Assembly: GCA_009760855.2 (NCBI GenBank)
Contig: WPIO01000071.1
Span: 1,624,001-1,688,000, forward strand
Source: Cristatella mucedo
Lineage: Eukaryota > Bryozoa > Phylactolaemata > Cristatellidae
DNA: 64,000 bases
Direction of reading: 5' to 3'
Shown here: piece after piece, positions 12,362-23,317 of the stretch
How positions within the stretch are numbered: position 1 is the stretch's first letter
Layout: each line of letters starts with the position of its first letter
Made by a program: the position numbers and the translations under genes
The notes under the pieces: generated by a model
The model's database searches: none
The model's input: the letters and a program-made list of their open reading frames with translations, nothing else
What the model was told of the DNA's origin: nothing

Positions 12362-12880
12362 CCCGCTCATGCATGCACTCGCCACGTCTCGTCTCACGTG
12401 ACTGACCACTGGGAACAGGAAGACTCGGAAGCTTTGGAGCGATGGTGAGAGCTGCTTGGAGAGTCGCTCTCAAAATGAAAGGCCCTATAGAAACACAAAT
12501 CCTAAATCCGACGAGTAGGTCCCGAGAGAGTCCAGGAGATATGCACTTAAGCCTGAAGTCCACAGCTACAAAAACAGCTTGCAATACACCGTAAACGAGG
12601 CTGCTCTCGCGATTTAAGAACAGTAGCTGAGCCTAAAGTGAGATAATACAAATCGATGATCTCCATAACTAGTTTAGGTAACTCAAACTGGCCAGCCAGA
12701 CTTTTTAGGGGCCGGAAACAACCTGTGACATGTATATATGACATGGATGTGTAACACGCTACTTCCCGCTGCTATTTTTATAGCCCAGACAATAGCGGTT
12801 TCTAGAGTTTACTGCCGGTTCCTGAATTTGTGTAGCTCCGAAACGGACGTGTGTCCCAGTGCTTCTAGCTCAGTACACGC

Positions 12881-13183
12881 CTACATAGACATAAGGTCAG
12901 ACTCCCGGTACTCACCCAGAGGGGAACTTAAGCCACGGCGATTGCCGTGGCAACCGGGGCCGGAAAGACGGCTCGTCGCAGGAGCATCCGGCACTGCAGT
13001 GACCTCGACATCTGCATAGGTCAATGGTCTGTCCTTGACCGGTGCGAAAGTGGACTCGCAAATTGAACGGAAGTGCGAAGGCCGACGTCGCCGCCAAGTC
13101 CCACGAGCATGGCGGCGCCGTACCGAATGCTGCGCACGGGAGACGCTGATTCGAGCGCTAGGGATCTGATGGCTACCAGACAA
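12881..13183 (-). CDS. Possible exon with ITIM-like tyrosine motif (weak)
   Basis: An open minus-strand frame carries RPLTYADVEVTAVPDA and ends GEYRESDLMSM before a stop. LTYADV fits the ITIM pattern (L/I/V-x-Y-x-x-L/V) found in cytoplasmic tails of immune-type receptors. A possible acceptor (GCACCGGTCAAG) lies just before the motif, near 13,045. A GTGAGT donor-like site lies at about 12,910 (minus strand), inside the frame. No transmembrane segment or upstream exon was found and antisense frames of similar length exist, so this may be chance. Confidence 0.15.
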   Translation of the reverse strand: MSGSHQIPSARISVSRAQHSVRRRHARGTWRRRRPSHFRSICESTFAPVKDRPLTYADVEVTAVPDAPATSRLSGPGCHGNRRGLSSPLGEYRESDLMSM

Positions 13184-13309
13184 GGAGTAGAAGCCGCACG
13201 AAGAACAAGGTCACCGGGTCAGACACATATCGAAGGTCACCGGGTCAGCCAGACATCGCCAGCCGCTGGTACGCGAGTGCGCCCTGCCGTTCGTGCCTCT
13301 GGCGTTCAC

Positions 13310-13393
13310 GCTCACCTGGTGGCGGGACGCGCTCACCTGGTGGCAGGACGCGCTCACCTGGTGGCAGGACGTGCTCACCTGGTGGCTAGGATC
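13310..13393. repeat. 21-bp minisatellite, four units
   Basis: Unit GCTCACCTGGTGGCAGGACGC starts at 13,310, 13,331, 13,352 and 13,373, with few differences and the last unit decaying. In one plus frame it encodes AHLVAGR four times. A related GGTCACCGGGTCAG sequence occurs twice upstream (13,208-13,252). Confidence 0.9.
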
Positions 13394-13634
13394 GTCTGTC
13401 CTAGTTAAGCCGTGCTGTCGCTTGTCAAAGTCCTTTGTATATGGCTTGATATACGCTCTCCTGTCGCTTTTAAAAGAGAGGGCTTAAATTCTGTCATCAA
13501 TCAATCGTTGTTACGGTTGGCAGCTAAGCTGCTTTCTATAGCAAGTAGTTAGTGCGCCAGCCAGCCATGTTGATCAACAATGAATGCCGACAGATTGTAG
13601 AGATTTTCGTGAAGCCAGAGGGACCACGTGCAGC

Positions 13635-13755
13635 ACTGCCAGTATCTGTTACCTGACTGTTAGTACCTGATTGCTACCTGCTTATTTGTACCTGATTATT
13701 ATCTGACTGTTAGTACCGGATTTTTACCTGACCGTTATTAATACCTGATTACCCT
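13635..13755. repeat. Imperfect short tandem repeat (TACCTGATT/ACTGTTAG)
   Basis: TACCTGATTGCTACCTG, TACCTGATTATTATCTGAC and TACCTGACCGTTATTAATAC form a degenerate array of roughly 12-14-base units. Confidence 0.6.
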
Positions 13756-13799
13756 TTTTTTTCTTGATCGGCTTCTTTGCAAACTTTTCTCTCTTTGTC

Positions 13800-14116
13800 C
13801 AGTTATGTCACTCTAACATCTCTTTCTCCCTCTCCTCTCTCCCTCTTTTCTCCATCCCCTCTCTCTCCCTCATTTCTTTCTCTCCTCTCTATCTCCCCTC
13901 CCCTCTCTCTCTCTCTCTTCTCTTTCTAGCTCTCTGAGAGCTCTCTCTACGTGTCTGCCTGTGTTTCCTGTCTGTTTGTCTGTCTGGCCGGGCTGTTACT
14001 GTCTCCGTCTCTCTCTGTGTGTCTCTGTCTGTTTTTCGGTCTCTCTCTCTCTCTCTCTTTCTCTATGTGCCTCCGACTCTCTCATCTCTTTCTCTCTTCG
14101 CTTCTCTTTCTCCTTA
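13800..14116. repeat. CT-rich imperfect microsatellite
   Basis: Pyrimidine-rich sequence made of TCTCTC, CCCTCTC and TGTCTG variants. A plus-strand Leu/Ser/Cys-rich open frame through it is a composition effect. Confidence 0.85.
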
Positions 14117-14601
14117 TTTTAATCCCCACCCTGGCATGGTTGTCTGAATAGGAACAATTGACTAGGCCCCTTGGCCTTTTGACCTTTGGAGGGTAGCAAA
14201 TCGGCCGACGTCTCAATTCTTCTTCGCTGATTTCGACATATTGACGAAAACTGGGCGTTCGTTGTTAGTTTAAGCAATAGTAGTAGCCTATCAAGCCTAA
14301 TGCACCTATATGCATTCCGTTGCCACTCTGTACTTGCCGTCATTCTGTGCGTGCGTATGCATGCATGTCTTTGATGGCGCAGCTACTCGCACACCGACAC
14401 ACATGCATTCTTCCGAGCTCTTCTTCAAAGCAGCAAAGCCGGGCTACATGTGGTCAACGGTATCTGGCCGGGCTACTGCCCAGCTATGCTGCATTGTGGC
14501 AACAATACCCTTTTAGCTAGCTCGTGCTTGTAAGGTTGTGTGCTCTGCACATGTCAGCTGTCTGCTGCTCATGTGAATGATATGCCAGATCTACGGACAA
14601 G
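14117..14601. other. No gene seen
   Basis: Unique-looking sequence with only short open frames and no domain. Confidence 0.4.
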
Positions 14602-14720
14602 GTGAAAAAAGAAGAGAAAGAAAGACTGAGAGGGACAAGGAGAGACGGCAAAAGTGGCGAAGAGAGAGAGAGAGAGAAGGGACACGGGGAGAGAGAGAGA
14701 GGGGGAGAGAGAGAGGTGGA

Positions 14721-14751
<31 letters not shown>

Positions 14752-14992
14752 ACAGAGAGCGCGAGAGAGACAGAGACAGCGACACACAGAGAGTGAGATA
14801 TAGAGAGGGAGAGGAGAGAGAGAGAGGGACAGAGAGAGAGAGAGAGGGAGAGGGGAGAGAGAGGGACAGAGAGACGGGGGAGAAAGAGAGGAAGGGAGAG
14901 ACGGGGGAGAGAGAGAGAGAGAGAGAGAGGGAGGGAGAGAGAGACGGTGGAGGGAGAGAGAGAGAGAGGGGGAAGTGAGACGGGGGAGGGAG

Positions 14993-15080
<88 letters not shown>

Positions 15081-15085
15081 GGGGG
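14602..15085. repeat. Long GA-rich array
   Basis: Purine array of (GA)n with GGGGGA and GACA interruptions, becoming a clean (GA)n run at 14,998-15,078. Confidence 0.95.
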
Positions 15086-15365
15086 AGAAACAGGAGGAGG
15101 CATTCAGTACAGAGAGAATTGCTTCAGCACTCAGTACTCGCTGACTAGTGGGGGGCGGGGCGATTTGATGCACGAAACTTCGAGACTCGTGCTCGAAGGT
15201 AGAAAGCGATGGAGAGTGAATGGGGTGCAGAGTGCAAGCAGGTGCTTTTAGTCTGCTGTCTGCTGCTTGAGGGGCTACACGTTAAAGTGGAGGGTGAAAG
15301 TGGAGGTTGGAGGAGTGCGGCTAGTTTCTCCGGGTAGATACAAAGTGTGACCCAGCCTCACCATT

Positions 15366-15972
15366 ATGCCACTACAGCTGACTATGAATATGGCTGCAAG
15401 GCTGGTCTTCAAGTCCCAGCGGTTTGAGCACGTGTCACCTTTGCTGAAAGACCTAGGATGGTTGCCGGTTGAGCAAAGGATACAGAGCAAAGTTCTTACG
15501 GTGACCCACAAGGCCCGCCACGGCTTGGCTCCTTCGTACCTAGCTGAACTGCTGCATCAGTTTCAGCCGGTTCGCGCCCTCAGGTCCTGTGTGGACAATA
15601 AATTAGCTGTCCCATTCCTCCGCTTAAAGACAGTTGGCGACAGAAGCTTTAGCTCTGCAGGTCCTAGACTGTGGAACTCGCTTCTACAATTCTTACGCAA
15701 CGACATCTACTCTCCAACTGCCGACTATGGCACATCCTTTTCAGCGGTCCTGAACTGCTACTTCTGTGCTACTCACTACCTCAACTGCTCTCCTGACTCT
15801 GCTATGCTTCACTTTTTCTTTGTTTCGTGAGACGAAGTCTGTTGGGTACCGAATGAGTACCGAAAGCCGCTTAGGCTGTGAGTGGGCTATACAAAACTCT
15901 CCTGCGTAACACCCACATGGTCTTTATGACTTTGTGGAGTTACTGATGGAGATACATTACATTACATTACCA
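15366..15972 (+). mobile_element. LINE family B 3' fragment (RT C-terminus, 3' UTR, ATTAC tail)
   Basis: Encodes a 154-residue open frame starting at MNMAARLVFKSQ, with LLKDLGWLPVEQRI and FSSAGPRLWNSL, then a 3' end (CACATGGTCTTTATGACTTT, GTGGAGTTACTGATGGAGAT) and a terminal (ATTAC)n repeat. It is almost the same as 8600-9200 and 19,350-19,712, so the family expanded fairly recently. It is 5' truncated at about 15,360. Confidence 0.85.
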
Positions 15973-16187
15973 TCCCCCACTTCGGCTGGAGCAAGCAGCA
16001 CAGCGAGAGCCGCGGCACACCAGCAGGTGCCCTTTACGTTGGCAAGTACCCTTTTTACGACATGTAGCCCCTTGCGAATAATGGGAAGATGAAGCTTGAA
16101 AACCGCTCTGGTTGTTGGACGACGGAATCCAATGGGAGCACTGCAAGCTATCAGCTCTCAGCGATCAGACGCTGAAAGAAAGAGAAA
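15973..16187. other. No gene seen
   Basis: Unique-looking spacer between LINE B and a SINE. Confidence 0.4.
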
Positions 16188-16325
16188 TCTTAGCTGATTT
16201 GCCAGCCTCATTTGCATTGCGGCAACAGAGCCTTATCAGTTATCACCACCACTAGCAGTTGGCCATAATGGATCGTCCAACTTCAGGACTCGAACTCACG
16301 ACCTCGGTCGTGAAGAGCGAGCACC
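16188..16325 (-). mobile_element. tRNA-derived SINE, family 2 (minus strand)
   Basis: Read on the minus strand: GCTCTTCACGACC, then a B-box-like GGTCGTGAGTTCGAGTCC, then a body ending AAATGAGGCTGGCAAATCAG. The same order is found at 23,055-23,232, 30,490-30,610 and 59,656-59,806. The A-box end is truncated or lost here. Confidence 0.65.
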
Positions 16326-16514
16326 AAACGGAGAAGATGGCCTGCTTTTTAAAACGAGCAAGTGAACGGAGCAAGAGAATGGAGCAAGAGAATGGAGCAT
16401 GACAAGAGTAGGGGGCCTTGAGACCTTGAGCTGCTCGGTGGGGTGCCTGAAGTTCGTGGTGCCAGGTCGATGAGAAGTGCCAGTAGTACAGACGGAGATA
16501 CATTACATTACATG

Positions 16515-17150
<636 letters not shown>

Positions 17151-17235
17151 CAGTCTGTAAGAAATCGTCTGAGTTGTGTGACCACTTTTCGGAACACTTT
17201 TTACTTTTTGACCTTTGAACCACCTAAATAAACAG

Positions 17236-17809
17236 GGATGGGTACCAAAACCAATGCCGCATACCTGTGTGTGATATTACCGATGTAACCGAGATCGTAG
17301 ATTTGGACCAGTGGCGCTCACCTAAGGTAAGTAGCAAAATCTTTGCCGTTGACACGTTCGATAGACTTTTGTATCTTCGACTATGCATGAACAGGCTTTG
17401 CAGCTTCTACTGGCGTGTTCGAGCGAGCAGCTTCCTCTTTAAAAAGCATATAATTAGCTCGTATGATTTTCGCCTTTTGCTTTCAACTGTGTGTTGGATC
17501 TTTAGGCAAGTCTACAGTAATTCTGCGCTTATTACTTCCAGGTGCCAGTCCCACGAAGAATTCCTGTAAAAAGAAAAGTGAACTATATCATTGCCAGAGA
17601 TTCGGTTGCTCTGCCAGAAGGCAGGCTTGCAGTCAGAAGGTCATCGATCGTTGCCACGCGGTCTTGCATTTGTAAGTCGGTCGTGTGGGCATAACAAAAT
17701 AGTTAACCATAGCAGGCGGTGTCACGAAGGCAACGCTACAGTGAGTCAGTTTAGTTTAGCTGATTTAGCTTCCTTGTCCGTTCCAGGCAGGACACGTCTG
17801 GGGTCGTGA
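17236..17809 (+). CDS. Possible small three-exon gene, function unknown
   Basis: Three short open segments join in phase with good splice sites. Exon a (17,236-17,326) follows a pyrimidine-containing acceptor ending AACAG and ends CCTAAG with a perfect donor GTAAGT. Exon b (17,542-17,671) follows TTACTTCCAG and ends at GTAAGTCGG. Exon c (17,787-17,809) follows GTCCGTTCCAG and ends at TGA. The product contains TEIVDLDQWRSPK, then VPVPRRIPVKRKVNYIIARD and SVALPEGRLAVRRSS, a mixed and charged composition unlike the repeats around it. No domain is recognised. The 5' end is open (an acceptor, no ATG), so earlier exons would be needed. Three matching phases argue against chance but do not prove expression. 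Confidence 0.35.
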
Positions 17810-17882
17810 AAGGCTTTATCCTACCCAAATCTCCATGCTGCTAAACTAAAAAAAAAGCTCAGCTGCTGTATCGTTCTCCCTT

Positions 17883-18262
<380 letters not shown>

Positions 18263-19349
18263 TTTCTCTTTCCGCTAAGCTAAGCAGCTGCATTGACAGC
18301 TGCTGGCCGACGAGAACCTTTGAAGAACCTTGCACCGTCTGGAGTCCGTGACGAGTGGCGGCTGCTCGACGCGATCGAGAGCGAAACTGTCAGCAGCAGC
18401 TGGCGGCATTTCAAACGACATCAGCCGGCTCAGTACCCGGTTCAGGAACCGGAAGTCCGGACCGCATTCGGCGCGTTGCGCGCTGCAGTCGCCGTGACTC
18501 GGAGCCGGGCGGTCTGTGCCGCCAGGAATTCTTCAGCTCATTAGGAAGCTCAGCATGTGGGCAGCAGGCAAGTGCATGAGAGCATTTACCTGCTCTCTTC
18601 CTTTAACGTTCGCTAACCACCGTACCCTTCTCGTCTGTGTTTGCCAAACGCAACAGCAGCAGCAGCCCGTTCTTGGCTCTCCCCCTCCCCTGCGTGCCGT
18701 CTCCTCCGTGCGAGCTGTACGGCTGCTTCAACTTGCCTCTAGCGCCCCTCTCGAGCATTGGCTTTTTCTTTCCTCGGATAATTACTATCAAATACTGCAA
18801 CGACTTCACTCTCGCTTCACGACTCGGCCATTCAACGGGCTGCGTTCGACGTTGCTTGCTCTGGCGTCGGCGAAGCGTTCAGCGGGGTTCGTTGTGCTCG
18901 CAATGGACCTCTCGAAAAGCTAGCGGTAAAGTGTGCTACCTACTTAGGCCTTTAGAGCGAATACGCCATCCTTCCTTCCGGACGCCGTTCGTGTTTTACT
19001 TGGTGGTTAGGTTTGCGGTGGAACGGTGTGTGCCAGAGTGAAGAACCCGGGGTAAGAAGCCTTAGCGGTAGCTGTACAGCAAGGAAAAAACGCACGAAGC
19101 AGCTGTTTCTCGTCTCATGTCGTCCTGGCTTCGGAAGTTTCTGTTTAATTAGTCAGTGTTCGTCGACTCCAGAGCACCGAGGATATTGTTAGGCTGTAAC
19201 TACAGTTACAGTCGATATGGTTAGGCTGTGGTCGAATCTGTTGAAGTCGATCGGTGAATGAGCAGAGAGGAGTGCAGCAGAGCTGTCCTACAGCTGCCTG
19301 GCTGCTACTGCTACCTTACCTGCTGCTACTTACCATCCATTAGCGGTTG
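18263..19349. other. No convincing gene
   Basis: An open frame at 18,293-18,544 (LLDAIESETVSSSWRHFKRH) looks mildly protein-like but has no domain, clear start or convincing donor. The rest is unique sequence. Confidence 0.3.
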
Positions 19350-19712
19350 CATTTGTGTCTGCCTTAAAGACAGTTGGTGACAGAAGCTTTAGCTCTGCAG
19401 GTCCTAGACGGTGGAACTCGCTTCCACAATTCTTACGAAACGACATCTACTCTCCAACTGCCGACTATGGCACATCTTTTTCAGCGGTCCTGAACTGCTA
19501 CTTCTGTGCTACTCACTACCTCAACTGCTCTCCTGAGTCTGCTATGCTTCCCACTTTCTCTTTGTTGCGTGAGACGAAGTCTGTTGGGTACCGAATGCGT
19601 ACCGAGAGCCGCTTAGGCTGTGAGTGGGCTATACAAAACTCTCCTGCGTAACACCCACATGGTCTTTATGACTTTGTGGAGTTACTGATGGAGATACATT
19701 ACATTACATTTG
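19350..19712 (+). mobile_element. LINE family B 3' fragment
   Basis: Starts inside the RT C-terminus (LKTVGDRSFSSAGPRRWNS) and continues through SVGYRMRTESRLGCEWA to the 3' end and ATTAC repeat. It is a shorter 5' truncation of the element at 15,366-15,972. Confidence 0.85.
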
Positions 19713-20428
19713 CCTTGTGCTGGTCGCTAGCCGAGAGTCGCTGCCGTCGGCTTACTCCCCCCTTCTTCTCCCCAGCAGCAGCAGCAGCAGGCGTCACTCT
19801 GGAATCTTCGAGCACTTCCTCTCATGTTCGTGTGGCGGCAGCGTGCAGCAGCCCACGATGCCATTGAGCCACTCTAAATGGCCACTTGTTTACGTTTTAG
19901 GCGGTTTGCTGTCGCACCAGCCAGTGCAAACTCGTGTACCAAATACGATGGAGAGTGTGTAAGAGGAGAGATAGACTGGCAGATAAAAGGTAAAGGCCAG
20001 CTGATCCAACAGCCCGGACAGATAGGTAAATAGATAGATATATAGATAGTATATTTAGATAGAGAGATGGATAAATAGAGAGTGAAAGAGAGAGTTATTG
20101 CATTGAGGAATGCTGGGAGACATGCACCGGTACAGGTAGGAGAGATGCAGTGAAACAGACCAAGATATGGGAGACAGAGGGCAAAGCCCAGGGTAAAATT
20201 TGTTGTTTGCTACCTGCTGTGACTGAGTGATTCTCACAAACCCGACGGTATCCCAAAACCCGAATGTCGTCGTTGCTGCCAACAATTTTATCATGTCTAT
20301 CATGTATCTATCATGTTTGGTGATTATCTTAGGCTTTTTAGTTTTCGATGAATAGTTTTTGCTCGACAAAAGATATACCTTGAATGCAAATCTGAAAGAG
20401 AGGAAGCATGTGTGTGAGGTTTGTTTCC

Positions 20429-20430
<2 letters not shown>
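19713..20430. other. No gene seen; GATA-like microsatellite
   Basis: A degenerate GATA/TAGA microsatellite lies at about 20,020-20,085. The rest is unique sequence without supportable features. Confidence 0.4.
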
Positions 20431-20517
<87 letters not shown>

Positions 20518-20721
20518 TCCCTCTCCCTCTCCCTCTCTCTCTCTCCCCTACCTCTCTCTTCCTCAGCCTCTCTCTAAAACAGAATATAATTTATTTGTAT
20601 AGCGACCGAAGAGAACCTGATCTTTATTCAGGTGCTTCACATATGCCTCGGAGCTCGACCCCACGACCTCAACCAGACATCTATCGGGCCGAGCACCTTA
20701 ACCGCTGGACCAATCCAGTTC

Positions 20722-20789
<68 letters not shown>

Positions 20790-20805
20790 CTCTCTCTCTT
20801 CCCCT
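20431..20805. repeat. (CT)n array interrupted by a SINE
   Basis: CT runs at 20,431-20,575 and 20,724-20,805 flank a minus-strand SINE (20,581-20,726). Most simply, one CT array was split by the SINE insertion. Confidence 0.9.
20581..20726 (-). mobile_element. tRNA-derived SINE, family 1 with L2-like tail
   Basis: Reading the minus strand: A-box region CCAGCGGTTAAGGTGCTCGG, B-box region GGTCGTGGGGTCGAGCTCC, then CATATGTGAAGCACCTGAAT and GTTCTCTTCGGTCGCTATAC. The head resembles a tRNA promoter and the end resembles the hairpin tail of the L2-like LINEs here. The second copy is at 35,850-35,978. Confidence 0.8.
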
Positions 20806-21378
20806 CTTAGCAGCTGCAGCTTTCCAGCTCTCTTAGTCAGTCTGCATTCGCCTTTGTCATTTCGGATCATCTCGTCTCTGTGTCCTAACTATATTTATTT
20901 ATAATCGTCCTAACTATATTTATTCCTCGCTTTTATCGAACGAGCACTTCGCGCCTGCACTGTAGTCGTGTGCTGCAATCGTATGAGACTGGCGACTAGT
21001 GTGTGCTGCTGACATGTGTGGCATTGGGCAGGCACACGAAACCCCTGATATAAGCTGGTCTGGGTGTCTGTTCCAAGTGCCTACCAGAGCTGCCAGCCAT
21101 GCTGTCCTTGCCCCCCCCCCCAGCTGCTGCTGCTTGTGCTGCTTGCGCTGCTTGTGCTGCTGCTTCTCTGCAGAAGCACTTCCTGTTAAGATGTGCCAGC
21201 CCCAGATCGTCTTTCCCTAGGGTCTAGAGTTGCCTCCCCGAGGCACTGCTCTCCTTTGCTGCACCCGTGGCCGTTCAACGGCTTCGTTCTGCCACTGAAT
21301 CCTATCGTCGTCAGCACGTGGCCTCGACTTCTGCACGCGTGGCCTCCTCACCCGTGTCATCCAGGCGCCTGTCTGCCT
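20806..21378. other. 5' flank of the B-box/propeller gene
   Basis: No exon is supported. A possible acceptor (CGTGTCATCCAG) ends at 21,364, just before the proposed start codon, so earlier exons, for example a RING domain, could lie further upstream or in unrecognised form. Confidence 0.3.
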
Positions 21379-23264
21379 ATGGCTGAGGATCGCCTGCTCC
21401 TAGTCGGTGCCGGTGGCGCGGTGGTAGAGGAAGAGGATGGCGACTCGGCAGTCCCGTGTCGACCTTGCCCAGCACCGACGCTTGCCCCAAGCTGCGCCAA
21501 GCATGGCCTCAACATCTGGCTTTGCTGCAGCACATGCGCCGAGCCCAAGTGCGTCGAATTCGTCGAAGATTGGAGTACGGCTTTCGAGCATCCGGGCATG
21601 CCCGGGCACGTCAGCAATCAACTGCAGCAGCAGCCGCTCGCCAGGCGAATCGCTGTCACGAACGGAGCCGACGTGGCAGCAGCTGCTGCAGCCCAGGGGC
21701 CTGGTAGCAACGCGCGGTCGGTCGGCCTCGTGAGCAGCGGTGCAGAGGCTCTCGGCTGCAGTGAAAGCAGGAGCCGAGCTTCCGCTGAGCCGGCTGCGGC
21801 TGCACGAGCTCGTTACTGCAGCTCGGTCTGCCTGCCTCCGGTCGCGCAGATGCAGTCGGGTGACGCCGTGGTGCATCAGCGCGACAGACCGGAGAGTGGC
21901 GGAAGAAGAGTCGGTGGCGATGGCAGTGGCGATGACAGAGGATGCTGGGAGCAGCTTCGCACCGTGTTTCATAGGGCCTCCAGAAACAAGGACTTGCTCG
22001 TGACGATACGTCAGCTAACCTTTCAGATGGTCGCTCTCATCGACACGGTCGGAAAGGAGGCGTTCAAAGATGAGGTCAATCGGCTCGATACTTTGCTGCA
22101 AAGCTCCAAAGCTGAAAAAGGCACTGAAGCGCAGAGTCACAAGGAGGCCGAGGTCGAGCGAGCTGCTGCAGCCGAATCCTCGCCTGCCGAGCAGCCGACG
22201 AAGACGACGCAGAAGCTTGGCAACGAGGTTTCACAGTTGCCGTCCCCGACTCTGCAGCCGGTCAGGGTCGAGTGCAACGATTTCTCTACTCGCGACAAGG
22301 ATGAGGACAGAGTCCATGGAACCAAAAGTGTCGATGGCCAACGAGTTGTCCCTGCTACTGCTGAAGGTTAAAGGCCGCCTGCACCTGACCTCTTGCATTT
22401 GACCCCATTCTCTTACCTCGTGCTTGTGACCTTCTACCGAGCCTGGTGCAGGCTGGCTTACTTGCAGCTGACTCGAGACCTAAACTCGGCGGCTCTGGGG
22501 ATTTTGGTGCTACTTTTAGTTTTTCCTTCCATTTAGTAGCCAGCTCCATGCTCAGCCCCGATGCTAAGGAGTTCATCCCCAGATCCATGCTGATCTCATC
22601 AAACCTGACACCAATACACGTAGCTCTGACGGCCGACCTGCCTGTTGGTAAGTGAGGTCGTGAGTGGCTTCATTGTGAGGACATGATGGTGTACGCGATG
22701 GATGTGGTAGTAACACCACCATTTGCCACTGGGTCCAGTCGACCATTTTTGTTATTGTAGCTGGCTTCTTTTATAAATCAAATTGAGTTCCAGCGGTGAG
22801 TATGTCGTGTGAGACCTTGGCTCAAAGACCGTCATAGCTGCTCAGGCCTGAACCATCGGCTTCTCAGTGCAGCATGGTGATCGACCGAGCATCACCCATG
22901 CCCACTAACGGTGCAAAATACACCAATCTTGAACTCTTAACACTCTGTAGCTCTGTTTGTGTTTTTTTTCTGTTACTTTGTTCTTTTGTGTTCTACTGTC
23001 TTTTCAGCTTCTCTCTTTTTGCTCTCTCTCTCTCGTTCCCTCTCTCTCTTGCTCTTGCTCTTCACGACTGAGGTCGTGGGTTCGAATCCTGCAGTAGATG
23101 ATCCTATATTAGTGGGTATCTTATATTGCAGTGGGTGGTCCTATATTGCCAATACTAGTGGTGGCGATAGCCGTCAAGGCTCAGGCTCTTCTGTCGCTAT
23201 ACAAATGAGGCTGTTAAATCAGCTAATATATATGTATGTATGTATATATATATATATATGTATA

Positions 23265-23317
<53 letters not shown>

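Noticed and set aside
23080-23100. GGTTCGAATCC-type sequences as true tRNA genes
   Set aside because: The B-box is present but no full cloverleaf can be drawn, and the same flanking body recurs at several loci, so these are SINEs.
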